Origin: Zeugodacus cucurbitae
Taxonomy: Eukaryota > Arthropoda > Insecta > Diptera > Tephritidae
Reading direction: 5' to 3'
Assembly (NCBI RefSeq): GCF_028554725.1
Contig: NC_071671.1
Location: 42,478,001-42,542,000, forward strand
Length of the DNA stretch: 64,000 nucleotides
Below, one piece after another: positions 1 to 10,909 of this stretch. Every line of letters starts with the position of its first letter. Positions within the stretch are counted from its first letter, which is position 1. The position numbers were made by a program, and so were the translations under genes. The notes under the pieces were generated by a model. The model ran no database searches. It saw only the letters and a program-made list of their open reading frames with translations, and was not told the origin of the DNA.

Positions 1-107
1 GGCCGCATCCTCGGAGCTCGGTTCAACATAGAAGAAATCTGTACAACGATGTGGTAACGGATTGCTGGAGCTCTCATTGGCGATTGTGAAGATGTTGCCT
101 TGGCGAT
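1..107 (-). CDS. Shared downstream coding exon of the membrane-anchor gene (partial, runs off left edge)
   Basis: On the minus strand a pyrimidine-rich tract ending in ctttctttctag is followed by an exon open from 107 to the window edge. Read with two bases completing a codon (AT after an upstream G, giving Asp), it encodes 36 residues beginning D-R-Q-G-N-I-F-T-I and containing PLPHRCTDFFYVEP and SSED, with many C/G third bases. Another frame is also open, so the frame was chosen because it matches the phase-1 donors of nine upstream modules and has the better codon pattern. It has no hydrophobic segment, so it is probably cytoplasmic. It is the only compatible acceptor I found downstream of the five left-hand modules. 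I do not recognise the protein family. The exon end and the rest of the gene lie outside the window. Confidence 0.68.
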   Translation of the reverse strand, partial: MAKATSSQSPMRAPAIRYHIVVQISSMLNRAPRMR

Positions 108-191
108 CTAGAAAGAAAGACGGTGAATTTATAAATAAATCAAAGTCTCAAGAATAAGCATAATATTAAGAACAATTTAAAAGTAAACAAA
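108..191. other. Intron edge between shared exon and first dispersed repeat
   Basis: A short AT-rich stretch carrying the polypyrimidine tract and AG acceptor (minus strand, AG at 109-108) of the shared exon. Nothing else is visible. Confidence 0.5.
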
Positions 192-1320
192 ACAAGTAAG
201 GAAGGGCTAAGTTCGGGTGTAAACGAACATTTTATGCAATTTATTTATTTGACTTTGTTTATATTATGTAATACACAATTTGACCCACATATTCGTCATA
301 TATATTGTATAAAGTCCATTGAAAGTTGGAAACCATAATATTAGACTAGAAGCACCGAGGTCCTCGTGTTCGATATATGGGGCCTTAAAAATGGGTCCGA
401 TTTCGGTGATTTTTAGAATGGGGCTGCCACACTATAAACATAGTATTTGTGCAAAGTTCTGCACCGATATCTTCACTAGTACTTACTTTATATATTGTAA
501 TGTAAACGATTCAGATCCACTTCAAAGTTCTGGTATATTGGAAGTAGGCGTGGTTGTGAAGTGATTTGGCCTATTTTCACAACATATCATTGGGATGTAA
601 GGAAACCAAGTTTCATTGAAATCGGTCGAGTAGTTCCTGAGATATGGTTTTTGACCCATAAGTGGGCGAGCTTCCATCTGCCATTTTTTATGTAAAATTT
701 AGTGTTTCTGCCGTTTTTCGTTAGTGAGTTAACACACTTTTAGTAATTTTCAACCTAACCTTTGTATGGGAGGTGGGCGTGGTTATTATCCGATTTCTTT
801 CATTTTTGGACTGTACTAAAAAGTGGCTAAACAAAACGACTGCAGAAAGTTTGGTTTATATAGCTCTATTGGTTTCCGAGATATGTACAAAAAACCAATT
901 TGAGGGCGGGACCACGCCCACGTCCCCAAAAAAATTACATCCAAATGTGTCCCTCCCTAATGGGATCCTATGTTCCAAATTTCATTTTCATAACTTTATT
1001 TATGGCTTAGTTCTGACACTGTATAGGTTTTCGGTTTCCGCCATTTTGTGGGCGTGGCAGTGGACCGATTTTGCCCATTTTTGAAAGCAGCCTCCTCCTG
1101 GGTGCCAAGGAACATGTGTTCCAAGTTTCATTAAGATATCTTAATTTTTACTCAAGTTATCGCTTGGACAGACGGACATCCGGATTTCAAATCCACTCGT
1201 CATCCTGATCATTTATGTATATATAACCCCATATCTAACTCTTATATTTCTTGGTGACACAAACAACCGTTATGTGAACAAAACTATTATACTCTGTGCA
1301 ACAGGTTGCGAGAGTATAAA
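192..1320 (+). repeat. Dispersed ~1.2-kb repeat, copy R1
   Basis: It starts with the family head ACAAGTAAGGAAGGGCTAAG and ends with the family tail TTGCGAGAGTATAA. The interior has the family's alternating blocks, such as the gggcgtggc and ccacgccca motifs and the gttatgtgaacaaaactat block near the 3' end. Against R4 and R5 it has several small deletions, including around 545-600 and in the gacgg stretch near 1170. The TATACTCTCGCAA box near the 5' end is reduced (it reads atgcaat). Short open frames inside recur in other copies with frameshifts and do not behave like genes. The superfamily is not identified. Confidence 0.85.
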
Positions 1321-2594
1321 TATGGGATATCTCAAGTGACAATAATATGGTTGTTTCGAAAGGCAAGAAGAACCACGGGAGGTTGTTGTCTGATACATAA
1401 CTGTACAAAAGAAGTAAAAGCGAATTTCCGGTTCATCATTTATCTTAATCTTCTATCATTTCCCTAAAGCGGATTAATTGCAAATACGGAATCTGACATA
1501 TACAATACACACGTAGTTCGAGGTTCCTCATAAATTTAAATTCTGGAATAACACACCGTACATTGGTTCACGAAATTATTCGGAAATATTTGTTTCGGTT
1601 ATGAAACAGTATAAAGTGTCCTTCTTTAAGAAAATAAGTCAGCGATGCAAAAATGAAAGATGGAATATTTGTAAGTTCACAAATACGGAAACTGATGAAG
1701 GATAAAGGCTTTGAAGAATAACTGAATGATCAGGAAAAACTCGGACGGAAATGTTTTGTGAACGTTGTCCAAAATTTTCTATGAAACCATAAATTGGAAA
1801 ACTATACAGGCTTAAGGGGTTATATACCAATTTTTTTTTGGTATTTTATTTTATATATTTCCAAACGATTTTCATAATGTCAAGTAGTATATATTTTGCT
1901 CGCTTTTACACACGCTTGCGGTGAGCACGACAAATCAGCTTACCTCAAATACATGAACGAACAAAAAACTATTAGTTTGTAGTATTCTTTCGTTCGTGAA
2001 CGAATGGTTTTGTTTAAAAAAATTGTAAACGAAAATTGTGTACACTTTTCCAAAAATGTCGATTTTTGATATTCTCAAAACTTAGGTTTTCAACCAAAAA
2101 CATGTAATTTTTCTCCAAATCAAATTCTCTTCATTCACGAACTAGTCATTGTTAATAAAAATAACACCAGAAAATTTCATAACAATCGGTAAAATGGCTT
2201 TCGAGAAATCATGCTAACCGTTAAGGCAGTTTTCAAAGTTTCATTTCGTTTGTTGCCTTAGAGTCCAACCTTTGGTTCTATAACTCCAATGGCTCTGAAA
2301 TTTTTGGAGGATATTCTTAAAAGTATACATTTTGAAAATGTGACATAAAAATTTTTTCGTATTTTTCGACCCCACCAATATCATTTATCAGGCCGATACC
2401 ATTTACTCTCATTCACTCTCACAACATTTCATTGCCACTACCATGATAGTCCAAAAAACTTATTTTTATGAATGCATTTCAAATTTCGATTTCCGCAACA
2501 ATTTTTTTTAGTGTCCGGCTCGAAAATATTAAATTATCTAAGGTTTATAATTTTGAATACTTATGTGATGTGAAATTAAACAATTTCTAATAGA
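1321..2594. other. AT-rich gap, no gene seen
   Basis: No coding signal on either strand. Around 1860-2560 the sequence has A/T runs and TTCGTTCGTGAACGAA-like pieces at 1985-2005, possibly an old unclassified repeat. No terminal repeats could be fixed. Confidence 0.4.
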
Positions 2595-3145
2595 AACGAG
2601 AAAGGAAGTGCTAAGTTCGAATGTAACCGAATATTTTATACTCTCATAATTTATTTATTTAATTGAGATAACACAATTTAACCCATATATTCGACATAAA
2701 GTCCATTAGAATGTCGAATGGAGTCTGAGGTAATCCTTGGACTGATTTCACAAATTTTCACCACAATGGTACTTTACATCTAAGACAATACGCTCACTTA
2801 ATTTTACTAAAATATCTAAATATAAATAAAGCCATATTTTTGCGAAACTTATAAGCGACTACAGGAATGAAATGACCCCATTTCATCCATTTTTGGTACA
2901 GAGACACACAACTAGAAGAAAGAAAACTCCTCTAAATAACTAATTATCTGAGATAGTATTTTAGGTAAAAAATTATCTTTAGGCACCGAGTTCTTCATGT
3001 TAGATATCAGGGGACTTGAAAATGTATGGCCATAAATAGACCAAAAATTGGGCGACACCACGCCATCTCTTCTATAAAATTTAGTGTTTCTGCCGTTTTT
3101 CGTTATTAATTTAACGCTCTTTTAGTAGTTTTCAACAGACATGGT
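2595..3145 (+). repeat. Dispersed ~1.2-kb repeat, degenerate partial copy R2
   Basis: It opens with a decayed family head (gagaaaggaagtgctaagtt), keeps ttttatactctca and the gacccatatattcgac block, and later matches the aaatttagtgtttctgccg and ttttcaac blocks. The gggcgtggc-rich centre and the TTGCGAGAGTATAA tail are missing, so it is an older, internally deleted copy. A stretch at 2725-2820 (gatttcac, attttcaccacaatggtac) resembles the fragment at 34026-34200, a subfamily feature not shared with R4 and R5. Confidence 0.7.
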
Positions 3146-3454
3146 ATCGGTTCCCGGTTATTATACTCTTTTTGCAAAATTTTGGAACATTATAAAAATA
3201 ATGTTGCGACTGTTCATTTCAGTTCGAATTTGTGCGCTTTTAAATCACTAATAGTTTAGTAAAACACTTTTCTCGAATGATTTTAGAGTTCCTTCAGATT
3301 GCGTTGTATTCTGATTATGATACAACAGAGCAAAATACAAAATACTGATTACACCCTCACACTATACAGTAATTTTTGATAACCACATCAACAGCACAAA
3401 AAAACATTAAATACGTTAAAAGCTATTTTCATAAAACATAGAGAATTTGCATAC

Positions 3455-3644
3455 CACGTTCGAGACGATTTTGTATACGCATTGCGGCAAACATGCGTAG
3501 AGTTACCTTCACAATAGAAAAACATATTTATTATTTGAAAAAAATTAAGTTTCAAATATATTCTTAATGTTTTTTACAAACCACGAGAAATTGATAGAGC
3601 AGAATTATTATGATAATAATAACAAAGTAAATAACGTAATTCAT
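3455..3644 (-). CDS. Membrane-anchor module 1 (alternative first exons): TM plus basic tail
   Basis: Exon 1 runs 3644-3582 (21 codons, begins MNYVIYF). It is almost entirely hydrophobic, with a run of six isoleucines, and ends at donor G|GTTTGT in phase 0. Exon 2 runs 3506-3455 after acceptor ttgtgaag. It encodes 17 codons (VTLRMFAAMRIQNRLER) and ends on one base, G, before GTATGC, a phase-1 donor. The intron is 75 nt. Residues 2-20 form one membrane segment. Arginines on the C-terminal side suggest that the following part faces the cytoplasm (positive-inside rule; inference). The G joins AT of the shared exon at 107 to make Asp. The TGATAAGATT site at 3975-3984 lies 331 bp upstream of the ATG. 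Transcript data are needed to confirm the splices. Confidence 0.62.
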
Positions 3645-3945
3645 CTTGAAATTTAATAGTTAATTATTTTAATTAATTTGAAATTTACACAACTCAGCGA
3701 CACTTAACTGTGCTTATTGATGAAGCAATTGAAGGAAACTACTGAAATCCGATCAAAAATAAATAAAAACTCTTCACGTTCGCTGCTAAATGCGATAACT
3801 ATGCCGCACGTAAGGCAATTTGAAATATTTGATAATTAAAATGTTGTTTGATAAGCGCTTTCACAGTGAAAAATTAGTAAATATTGAATGAATTGTGCAC
3901 CTTTCTTGTATGGTTTATGCCCTGTTTATAGGCAGGTATTCAGGC

Positions 3946-3984
3946 ACTCAAGTGCGATATTGCCCATATACTGATGATAAGATT
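3946..3984 (+). promoter_or_regulatory. Candidate GATA-type upstream element of module 1
   Basis: Contains ACTCAAGTGC (3946-3955) and TGATAAGATT (3975-3984). Both 10-mers recur upstream of module 9 (46390-46411, opposite strand), and the second recurs upstream of modules 2 and 4. GATAAG is the binding core of GATA zinc-finger factors. Regulation is inferred from position and recurrence only. Confidence 0.35.
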
Positions 3985-4611
3985 ATTTAATTTATGAGCA
4001 TTTTATGAATGTCAATCAGGTGCTAAAATCACTTTAACTTGCCAATGAACACGAAACTATTACCTATAAATGCATATTTTATGTAACGACTGCAATACTT
4101 TATTACTTTTTGTAATACTAAATTGCTTTTAATATATTTTTGCCAAACGTTGACTCTTTGAAACTTTTTTGCTCCTTAAACCGAGACGGTCCGAGTTAAC
4201 AGAGTCGAAAATGTGCATGTCGTGCAGTATTCATTCTTGCACATAAAGTACGTATCTATTCGGGTGACGTGACCTTGAAAATCTACTTTGTTAATCGATT
4301 TTGTTTGATGGCAACTCTATCAGAATCAATTGTTAATCTAACGAAGTTGTAAAAGTTGTTCAGCTTATCGTTCCCATATTTGCGAATGCATCGAGTTGGG
4401 GAAGTATTTCAACTGTATTTCAAACATGTTTAGATCACCACTCTCAGGATTAAAACGCATGCCTTAAATATTTCTTAAACTTTCTTAGGATTGAGAGTCC
4501 TTGTCCTATACATATGCATTACTCTTTTTTAAACAATTTATAATTCCGAAAATCTCTGAATAGTCGGAAACGAATTGAAACCATGTATTGTATGAGAAGA
4601 GAAGAACACAC

Positions 4612-4804
4612 CATTAAAAACACGTCGCACGCCTGCTTGTTGCCACGTGCCCCGCTGCCGATGGCGATTACGATTACAATTTCTATATCCTTGCGGACAT
4701 AATCTCGCCAACGATTTGCTTTCGATTCGTGTATAATAACAAAAAATTGGCAATACAACGAATGCAATGATAAATATGAGTACTAGTAAAGCCAAAAGAT
4801 TCAT
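4612..4804 (-). CDS. Membrane-anchor module 2: TM plus Arg/Asn-rich tail
   Basis: A single exon from ATG at 4804 (MNLLALLVLIF) to 4612: 64 codons plus one base, G, then donor GTGTGTTC. The reading can be extended to GTG at 4813, but ATG is the likely start. Residues 2-24 are a strong hydrophobic segment. The tail contains YYTRIESK and NCNRNRHRQRGTW and is rich in Arg, Asn and Gln. Unlike six other modules there is no phase-0 intron after the membrane segment. The phase-1 G donor matches the shared exon at 107. The donor (GTGTGT) is weaker than in most modules. TGATAAGATT lies at 5218-5227, 414 bp upstream of the ATG. Confidence 0.6.
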
Positions 4805-5217
4805 TTTCTGCACACCCTCACTCGCGAGAACCTTTTTGGCTCCACTACATGCTTTGTGGGTATTTAAACAAAATAAAGCTCAATGGAGATGCGAACCGTC
4901 CCCGAATTATATATTAATGCACAAATCACTGGTGAAATATCTTTTCATCACAACGCTCGCATTGGAGTCAATCTACAATGCGCCGACAGTCACGAAGCAC
5001 TGGTCAGCAACTTATGCGACAGCTCGAAATTTTTTTTGATTTGTTGTAATAAAATCCATTAACAACTACCACACATTATAGCTTTCATACTTTTCACTAC
5101 ACTCGCACTATTTTGCACAACTTGAAGTGAACTGTGCGCGCTTTTATCATTTGTTCCACAAGTACCGAAATGATAATCATATCCATAGACTCAACCGAAC
5201 TTGTTTTGCCTATTCAC

Positions 5218-5227
5218 TGATAAGATT
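5218..5227 (+). promoter_or_regulatory. Candidate GATA-type site upstream of module 2
   Basis: TGATAAGATT lies 414 bp upstream of the module 2 ATG, with TGATAAT at 5171 close by. It is the same 10-mer seen upstream of modules 1, 4 and 9. A functional role is inferred. Confidence 0.33.
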
Positions 5228-5546
5228 AAATATTTTCCGCACTCTTTGAACTACATGCCGTTGATTTAGTCAAGAGTTTGAATGTGTGATTTGTTTGGTA
5301 AACAGAGACAGGAAGTGCTGTGCTCCTCATACTTTCGTACACACTTAATGGCATTGATGGACTTGTAATACTGCGATCGAATCTCAAACTTAATAAATAA
5401 CCTTGACATTGTATGATAAGTAATTAAGTTGTTTCTTCACAAAACGAACATATATTTGGTTTCGTTAAACAATTTGGCTGAGCTTCGTGGGTATTTTATA
5501 TTTTTGTTCAACGAGTTAGCAATATATACAACCATATCATCTATTG

Positions 5547-6598
5547 TTATACTCTCGCAACAAAAGTTGTTAAGAGAGTATAATAGTTTTGTTCATATAA
5601 CGGTTGTTTGTGTCACCAAGAAATAAAAGAGTTAGATATGAGGTTATAGATATAAATGATCAGGATGACGAGTGGAGTTGAAATTCGGATGTCTGTCCGT
5701 CCGTCTGTCCGTGCAAGCTATAACTTGAGTAAAAATTGAGATATCTTAATGAAGCTTGGAGCACATGTTCCTTGGGACCGTGAGAGGGTTGGGTAAAATC
5801 GGACCATTGCCACGCCCACAAAATGGCGAAAACTAAAAACAGAAAGTGTAATAACTAAGCCATAAATGAAGTTAAAACAGTAAAATTTGGAATAAAGGAT
5901 CGCACTACGAAGGGGCAAATTGGCGAAATCGATTCACAACCACGACTACTTTCCTTATAACTCAATTTTGAATTCTATCTTATTCCTTCACTTTATGGTA
6001 TATACATACATAAGGAACCAATGAAGATAGCAGAATAAAACTTTACACAAATACTGTATATCATCTCTGGCTTCATTTGTGAAACAATTGTCGAAAACGG
6101 ACTACAACTTTTCAAGGCTCCAGATATCGGACATGTTGAACTCAGCGCCTAAGGGTAAATTTTAACCGATAATATAGAAATAATAGATAATTTAATGTAA
6201 TTCAGAGGAAATTGTTTTCTTCTAATAGTGTTCTGTTCCAAAAATTATTAAAATCGGGTCATAACATCTCCTAGCTCCCATATACCTAATTATAGCTTTT
6301 TCAAAAATATGGTGGGCTTTATTCCGCATATATGTATTGGTTAATTTGTGAGATATCTTAGCAAAATTAAGTGAGCGTATAGTCTGGGATATGTACACTT
6401 GCTGGTGAAAATGAATGAACTCGGTTCAGGAATTAACTCAGTCCTCACATTATATATATGACGATTTTCGTTATTCTATAAAACTTTATGCCGAATTTAT
6501 GGGTAAATTTGTGTGTTATGTAAATAAAATTTCTTCAATAAATTGCGAGAGTATAAAATGTTCGGTTACATCCGTACTTAGCCCTTCCCTACTTGTTA
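5547..6598 (-). repeat. Dispersed ~1.2-kb repeat, copy R3 (minus orientation)
   Basis: It begins with the inverted tail TATACTCTCGCAACAAAAGTT and the block ataacggttgtttgtgtcac. It has the gacgg-type stretch at 5695-5712 and ends with the inverted head (cttagcccttccctacttgt) near 6598. The centre (about 5940-6420) is diverged and partly replaced by sequence of the 2725-2820 subfamily, including ttagcaaaattaagtgagcg, so this copy is mosaic or belongs to a diverged subfamily. Confidence 0.8.
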
Positions 6599-7130
6599 TA
6601 ACTATAAACAAACATCATAGAAAATCATTCTTCCCGAAATAAATAAATTAGAAAATGGCGCTCACGAAACAAGGCTTTAATTTATGAAATGGGCCAAAAC
6701 ATTTACATAATACAAAGGTTCATTTCTATGCAAAGGATCAATTAGATCCTATTGACCTAACCTAATCTTCAAAAGGCACGTGTATTATTTTCGCAATACA
6801 TTTTTAGAGGCACAGAACCCAATTTCGGATGTTGAGGAAATGCTTATTTTCTGAGTTTCGGCAGGCCATGCAACCATCGATGAGTGGTTTCATCAATTTC
6901 ATACAGGTCATAGGAGCACCGAAGACGATGAACTCCAAAATGAATTTGGATGACCGAAAATTTAGTTAATCGAGGCACTTGACGCTCCGTTCTATGGATT
7001 GTTATTGAAGCTTTGGGCATTGATTGGAACATAATAAACCATAAACAACAACGAATTGATGAGTAATGTATGGAGTACACAAATCACACTAAACCTTAAG
7101 AATTAAGCAAATTTCATTACAGCAACATAC

Positions 7131-7296
7131 CGGTGCAACGATCCGTCTGCCTCTGCCTAAACCGAATATCTGCTCGTCGCATCTGACGTTCGTACCGCTT
7201 GTCAACCCAAGAGGTCATTTGCATACAAGCAGCGATAGCAACACAGCCAATGCAAAAGGCTAAACCCGAAATAATCAACAGGAAAAAGCCACTCAT
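7131..7296 (-). CDS. Membrane-anchor module 3: TM plus strongly basic tail
   Basis: A single exon from ATG at 7296 (MSGFFLLIISGLAF) to 7131: 55 codons plus one base, G, then donor GTATGTTG. Residues 4-26 are hydrophobic with three cysteines. The tail holds WVDKRYERQMRRADIRFRQR, a dense Arg cluster just after the membrane segment. Phase 1 matches the shared exon at 107. There is no phase-0 intron. GATAAG occurs at 7428-7433, about 130 bp upstream. The high Arg content and the orderly phase make a chance frame unlikely. I do not recognise the family. Confidence 0.63.
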
Positions 7297-7659
7297 GTTT
7301 GTTGATTACAAAATACCGCAAACTTTTTACAATTCTTTAATCGGCTGCTTATGAGATATTCTCCACACAATATTAATACTAAATAAGCTCGTGCCAAATT
7401 TGATGTTCGTTTCACTTATTATATTTAACGATAAGAGTCTGAGAAAGCAAGATTACTTGCACTTTTTCTTCGGGAACAAGAAAAATTATTGTATTATGCT
7501 TGAACAGGTGAACTTGAAGAATAACCATGTAGTGTGTTATGAATACCAGCTAAATTACTTTGGCAGTGTGTTATCTGTTAAATGTCGTTTAATGGCGGCT
7601 AATTCCAGCGGGGTGCAGCAAGTAATGAATGCTTACTGAGACATTAGGTTTGAGCATAT

Positions 7660-10600
7660 TAGGGTGAAAAACGTTTTAGATGACGATTAAGTATCTTCAA
7701 CGGGAGATTCGTAGAAATGAAAGATTAAAATATTATCTTCCAAAAAGTTCCTTACTGAGTCCTAGTTATATCCATGTATATTATAGAAGAAGATTAATAT
7801 CAAAACAGAAATTTAACTGATTTCTGCTCTGCAAAATAGTATACCACCCTACCAGTTATATACGAGTATAAACATATTTTTGTTTTTAGCCACTCTAAAG
7901 TTTATTTCAAAACGCAAAAATGACAAAGCAATATATCGGTGGCCAACATTAACTACTGCATAATAAACATCTGAGGAGAAGAGGTGTGAATGAAATTGAT
8001 AAGCATTGAGATGTTGGAAGTTCAGCTACAGTTTGACGATTATGTGAGATGGTGTTAGACGTAGAATTCGGGTATGAGATAAATACGTATCTAATTACAG
8101 GGTAGTTCATACCATTGAAACTGTTAAAATACATATTTTATACCAGATTTAGCACACAAACATTCTGGTTGTCGCAATTTTCATTTGAAATCAACTCGGG
8201 GAACAAGTGGTAATTTTCATTTAAAATTTTGGAAACGTATGTATTTACAATTTAGCATAGCTTCACAAACTATTAACAAATATGAACAACAAAATGGAAG
8301 TTTTGAACCGTCTAACTCTATTTATCTCTTTTGAGTTAATAGAGTAACTTTTGAGTAAATATAAGTTCCATAAACGTTTTATTAGCCTCAGTTTGAATGA
8401 CTTCTTCTTTCTCATTCGGTGCATAGTGAGTTCCCCTAAATCGCAAATTTAAAAAAAATCACAACGGGCTGAACATAGTGAAATCTTTGTGCCCACTTCA
8501 GAACTCGATGCTAGCTCATATTTAACTTAATTGTGTTGAGTAGGTCCTTTATTTTTCTCTAATGCAACTAAAATGGGTCTCGAACACAGTTCCTATTTCA
8601 AATGAAGGTTCAATTTTTACTACCTCAAGACCATTAACATTTACGCATTCAGTTGAAATGGATACAAGTCAATTTTGATTTTTTTATTATTAGTTTTTCA
8701 ACTCCTTTTTTGAATCTAAAAGTTAATCTCATTTATTATAAATGTTCTCCTCAGAAAAAGAAATTGAGACAAAGTGAGTAATTTTGTAAAAATCTGTTAT
8801 CTACAGATACCTACCATACGGAGAAATATTTTAAAGCCAACAGAGGGTGAAATTAATATGGAACTGCAAAAACAGTAAATAACGCAAAAGGACATTACTT
8901 GGACCTATGTCGGTTTTGTAACATCACTGGTAGAGTTAAAACGCCAGCTGTGTAGGCTGTTTAAAACTTATTTTTGTAGTAGTGGCTTAGTGAGTCTTAC
9001 TATGATTTTAAGATGCCATAAATCTATTTCACTAAATCTTGAATAGCCGTTGCAAAGTACATGAATTATCTACTCAAAATCTACATAGTTCACATCCATA
9101 CACACATACATATAATATATTGTATATGAAAATGTACAATTGTTATAACGTCAGTGGTTATTGTTTATGAAACTAGTGAATAAAAATTCATGACGACGTA
9201 CATAAGTATTCGTCACGAGTGCGCTCTACTCATAAAAATGCTTATTTAGAATAAAATATTATTTAATTGCTTATGAGTAAATATGAAAAGTTGTAAGTGA
9301 TTGTAAATGCATATACATCCGCATGTTTAATGCAGTCTAGTCTAAAAGCGTGTGTCCCTTTGCATCACATTACATCATTTTATTATTGTTTGATGTTTCG
9401 AGAAATATTAGATAAAGACGATGCTTAATTAAAGACTCATTTCGATCTTTTTCCATTCTAGTTTATTAAGTTAATAAGTCGATCTATAGAGATGACATGA
9501 TTCACTATACGCGATAGTAATCTTATACTCTGAGTCAATTAAATTATTATTGGCTAGTTCATCGATTTATATTAAAATATGTAGATGTCAAACTTGTCAA
9601 TAGTAATCACCAGCGGTTGATATATGTAAGCCTTTTGAAGTTATACTTCTTATACGACTTCGAAAAAGGTTGCGATAATTGTTTAACGCTTCAGTGGAGA
9701 GGGAATAGCGTTGAACAATTAACGCGAGAGAGAGATATAGAGTGAATGAGAGTAAAGCAGAGAACTTAAAGCACTTGTCATGCTTTTGCTATTTGAGCAA
9801 TTCTTGTTTTTGTAGAACAATGTTTAAGTTTTTGGTTGGTGACATATTCGCATGTGTACGCATATGTACGATTGTACGCTTGCGCATTATTTTTCTTTCG
9901 TTTCTGTTTCAATTCTGCGAATTCTCAACTATTTTGTGTGACTTTTGGTTGAAATACTCTGCGTTGGCCGTTGAAAAGTTAAGATTTCACAGAATCATTT
10001 CTGTAGACAGTGTTTATTTACTAATTAATTCGTGTTCTATATAATATTGACGTACTATTTGTAGTATTAGTATACAGTGAATAGTGATTCAAATGATTCA
10101 AACAAAAAATAAAGATCAATGGAAGAAATAATCCTACGACAAAAGGAGGTACGACTATTGATGCGGTATACGCGAGAAATATAGATAAAATAGATGTAAG
10201 ACATTACATATCGTGTTTTAGTTATCATAATACAATTGTAAATATCATAGATATCAATCCGTCAGAACCCAAAAATGATAATTGATTTGGACTTTGCTTT
10301 ATAAAATGTGCATAATAAATTTATAAAATGAGAATTTAAGAAAGTGTTGGTGACTCCACCATATTCTCGCTAGTTTTCTTTCATACAAAATGATATGCAT
10401 TTCTTGGAATATCACTAAGAAGTATAACTGCTTCCGCACGTAGGGACTCCACGCACCTTTTTTTATTTTTTGTTTCTTAAATTGATTTTTAATTTAGAAT
10501 ACATTTTTAACTTATACATAATATATTTTTCATCCCCACAAGGCAGAAACCCTAAAAGTATTCCATACCAAAACATATATTACGAATGGCCATCTACTAC

Positions 10601-10719
10601 TATGGCAGGCAACGGAGTCGTAAATCGCCATTTTTGATTTTCCGAAATTGATCTTTGAAATTATTTATGAACATGTTTTTTTTATTAATATTTACTTCGT
10701 TTGATAGGGTAATCTTCTA
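7660..10719. other. AT-rich intron/intergenic stretch
   Basis: No gene is supported. It contains short microsatellite-like CATACATA runs near 9095-9125. A plus-strand stretch at 9725-10080 starts with a GA-rich track (gcgagagagagata) and looks like untranslated or promoter DNA. A 100-codon open frame there (9742-10044) has no recognisable domain and no splice support. Confidence 0.4.
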
Positions 10720-10870
10720 TCTATATATATAAAATTAAGTGGCAAAACTTCCTGTTCGTATACTCCTCCTAGACGGCTTGCCCGATTTCAATGAAATTTT
10801 CAGAGGTGATTGGGGTCTGTTTGGAGGGTGCACATAAGAAATTTAATGTGTGTATCACGTTTTGTGCACG

Positions 10871-10896
10871 TTTTGCAAAAAAAAAAAAAAAAAAAA
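10871..10896. repeat. Poly-A run inside Helitron copy 1
   Basis: About 20 A residues in the 5' part of copy 1. The matching place in copy 2 has only a short A run, so this tract is unstable or expanded. Confidence 0.8.
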
Positions 10897-10909
10897 TGAT
10901 ACATCCCGC

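Noticed and set aside
773..1084. Open frames of about 75-120 codons inside R1, R4, R5 and R6 (for example 29311-29628 and 31189-31497)
   Set aside because: They recur only as parts of the dispersed repeat, with shifted starts, stops and frames between copies, and have no domain. They reflect repeat conservation, not genes.
4767..5039. Plus-strand 90-codon frame overlapping module 2
   Set aside because: Its start overlaps the module 2 ATG region on the other strand, it has no motif, and the minus-strand reading has membrane segment, basic tail and donor in order.
9742..10044. 100-codon plus-strand frame in the AT-rich gap
   Set aside because: Cys- and Phe-rich with no domain, no splice sites and no codon bias; likely chance in AT-rich DNA.
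10381..10470. Minus-strand stretch at 10381-10470 as another tail exon
   Set aside because: An ending resembling GCAG is present, but no acceptor tract, donor phase or partner membrane exon could be found.
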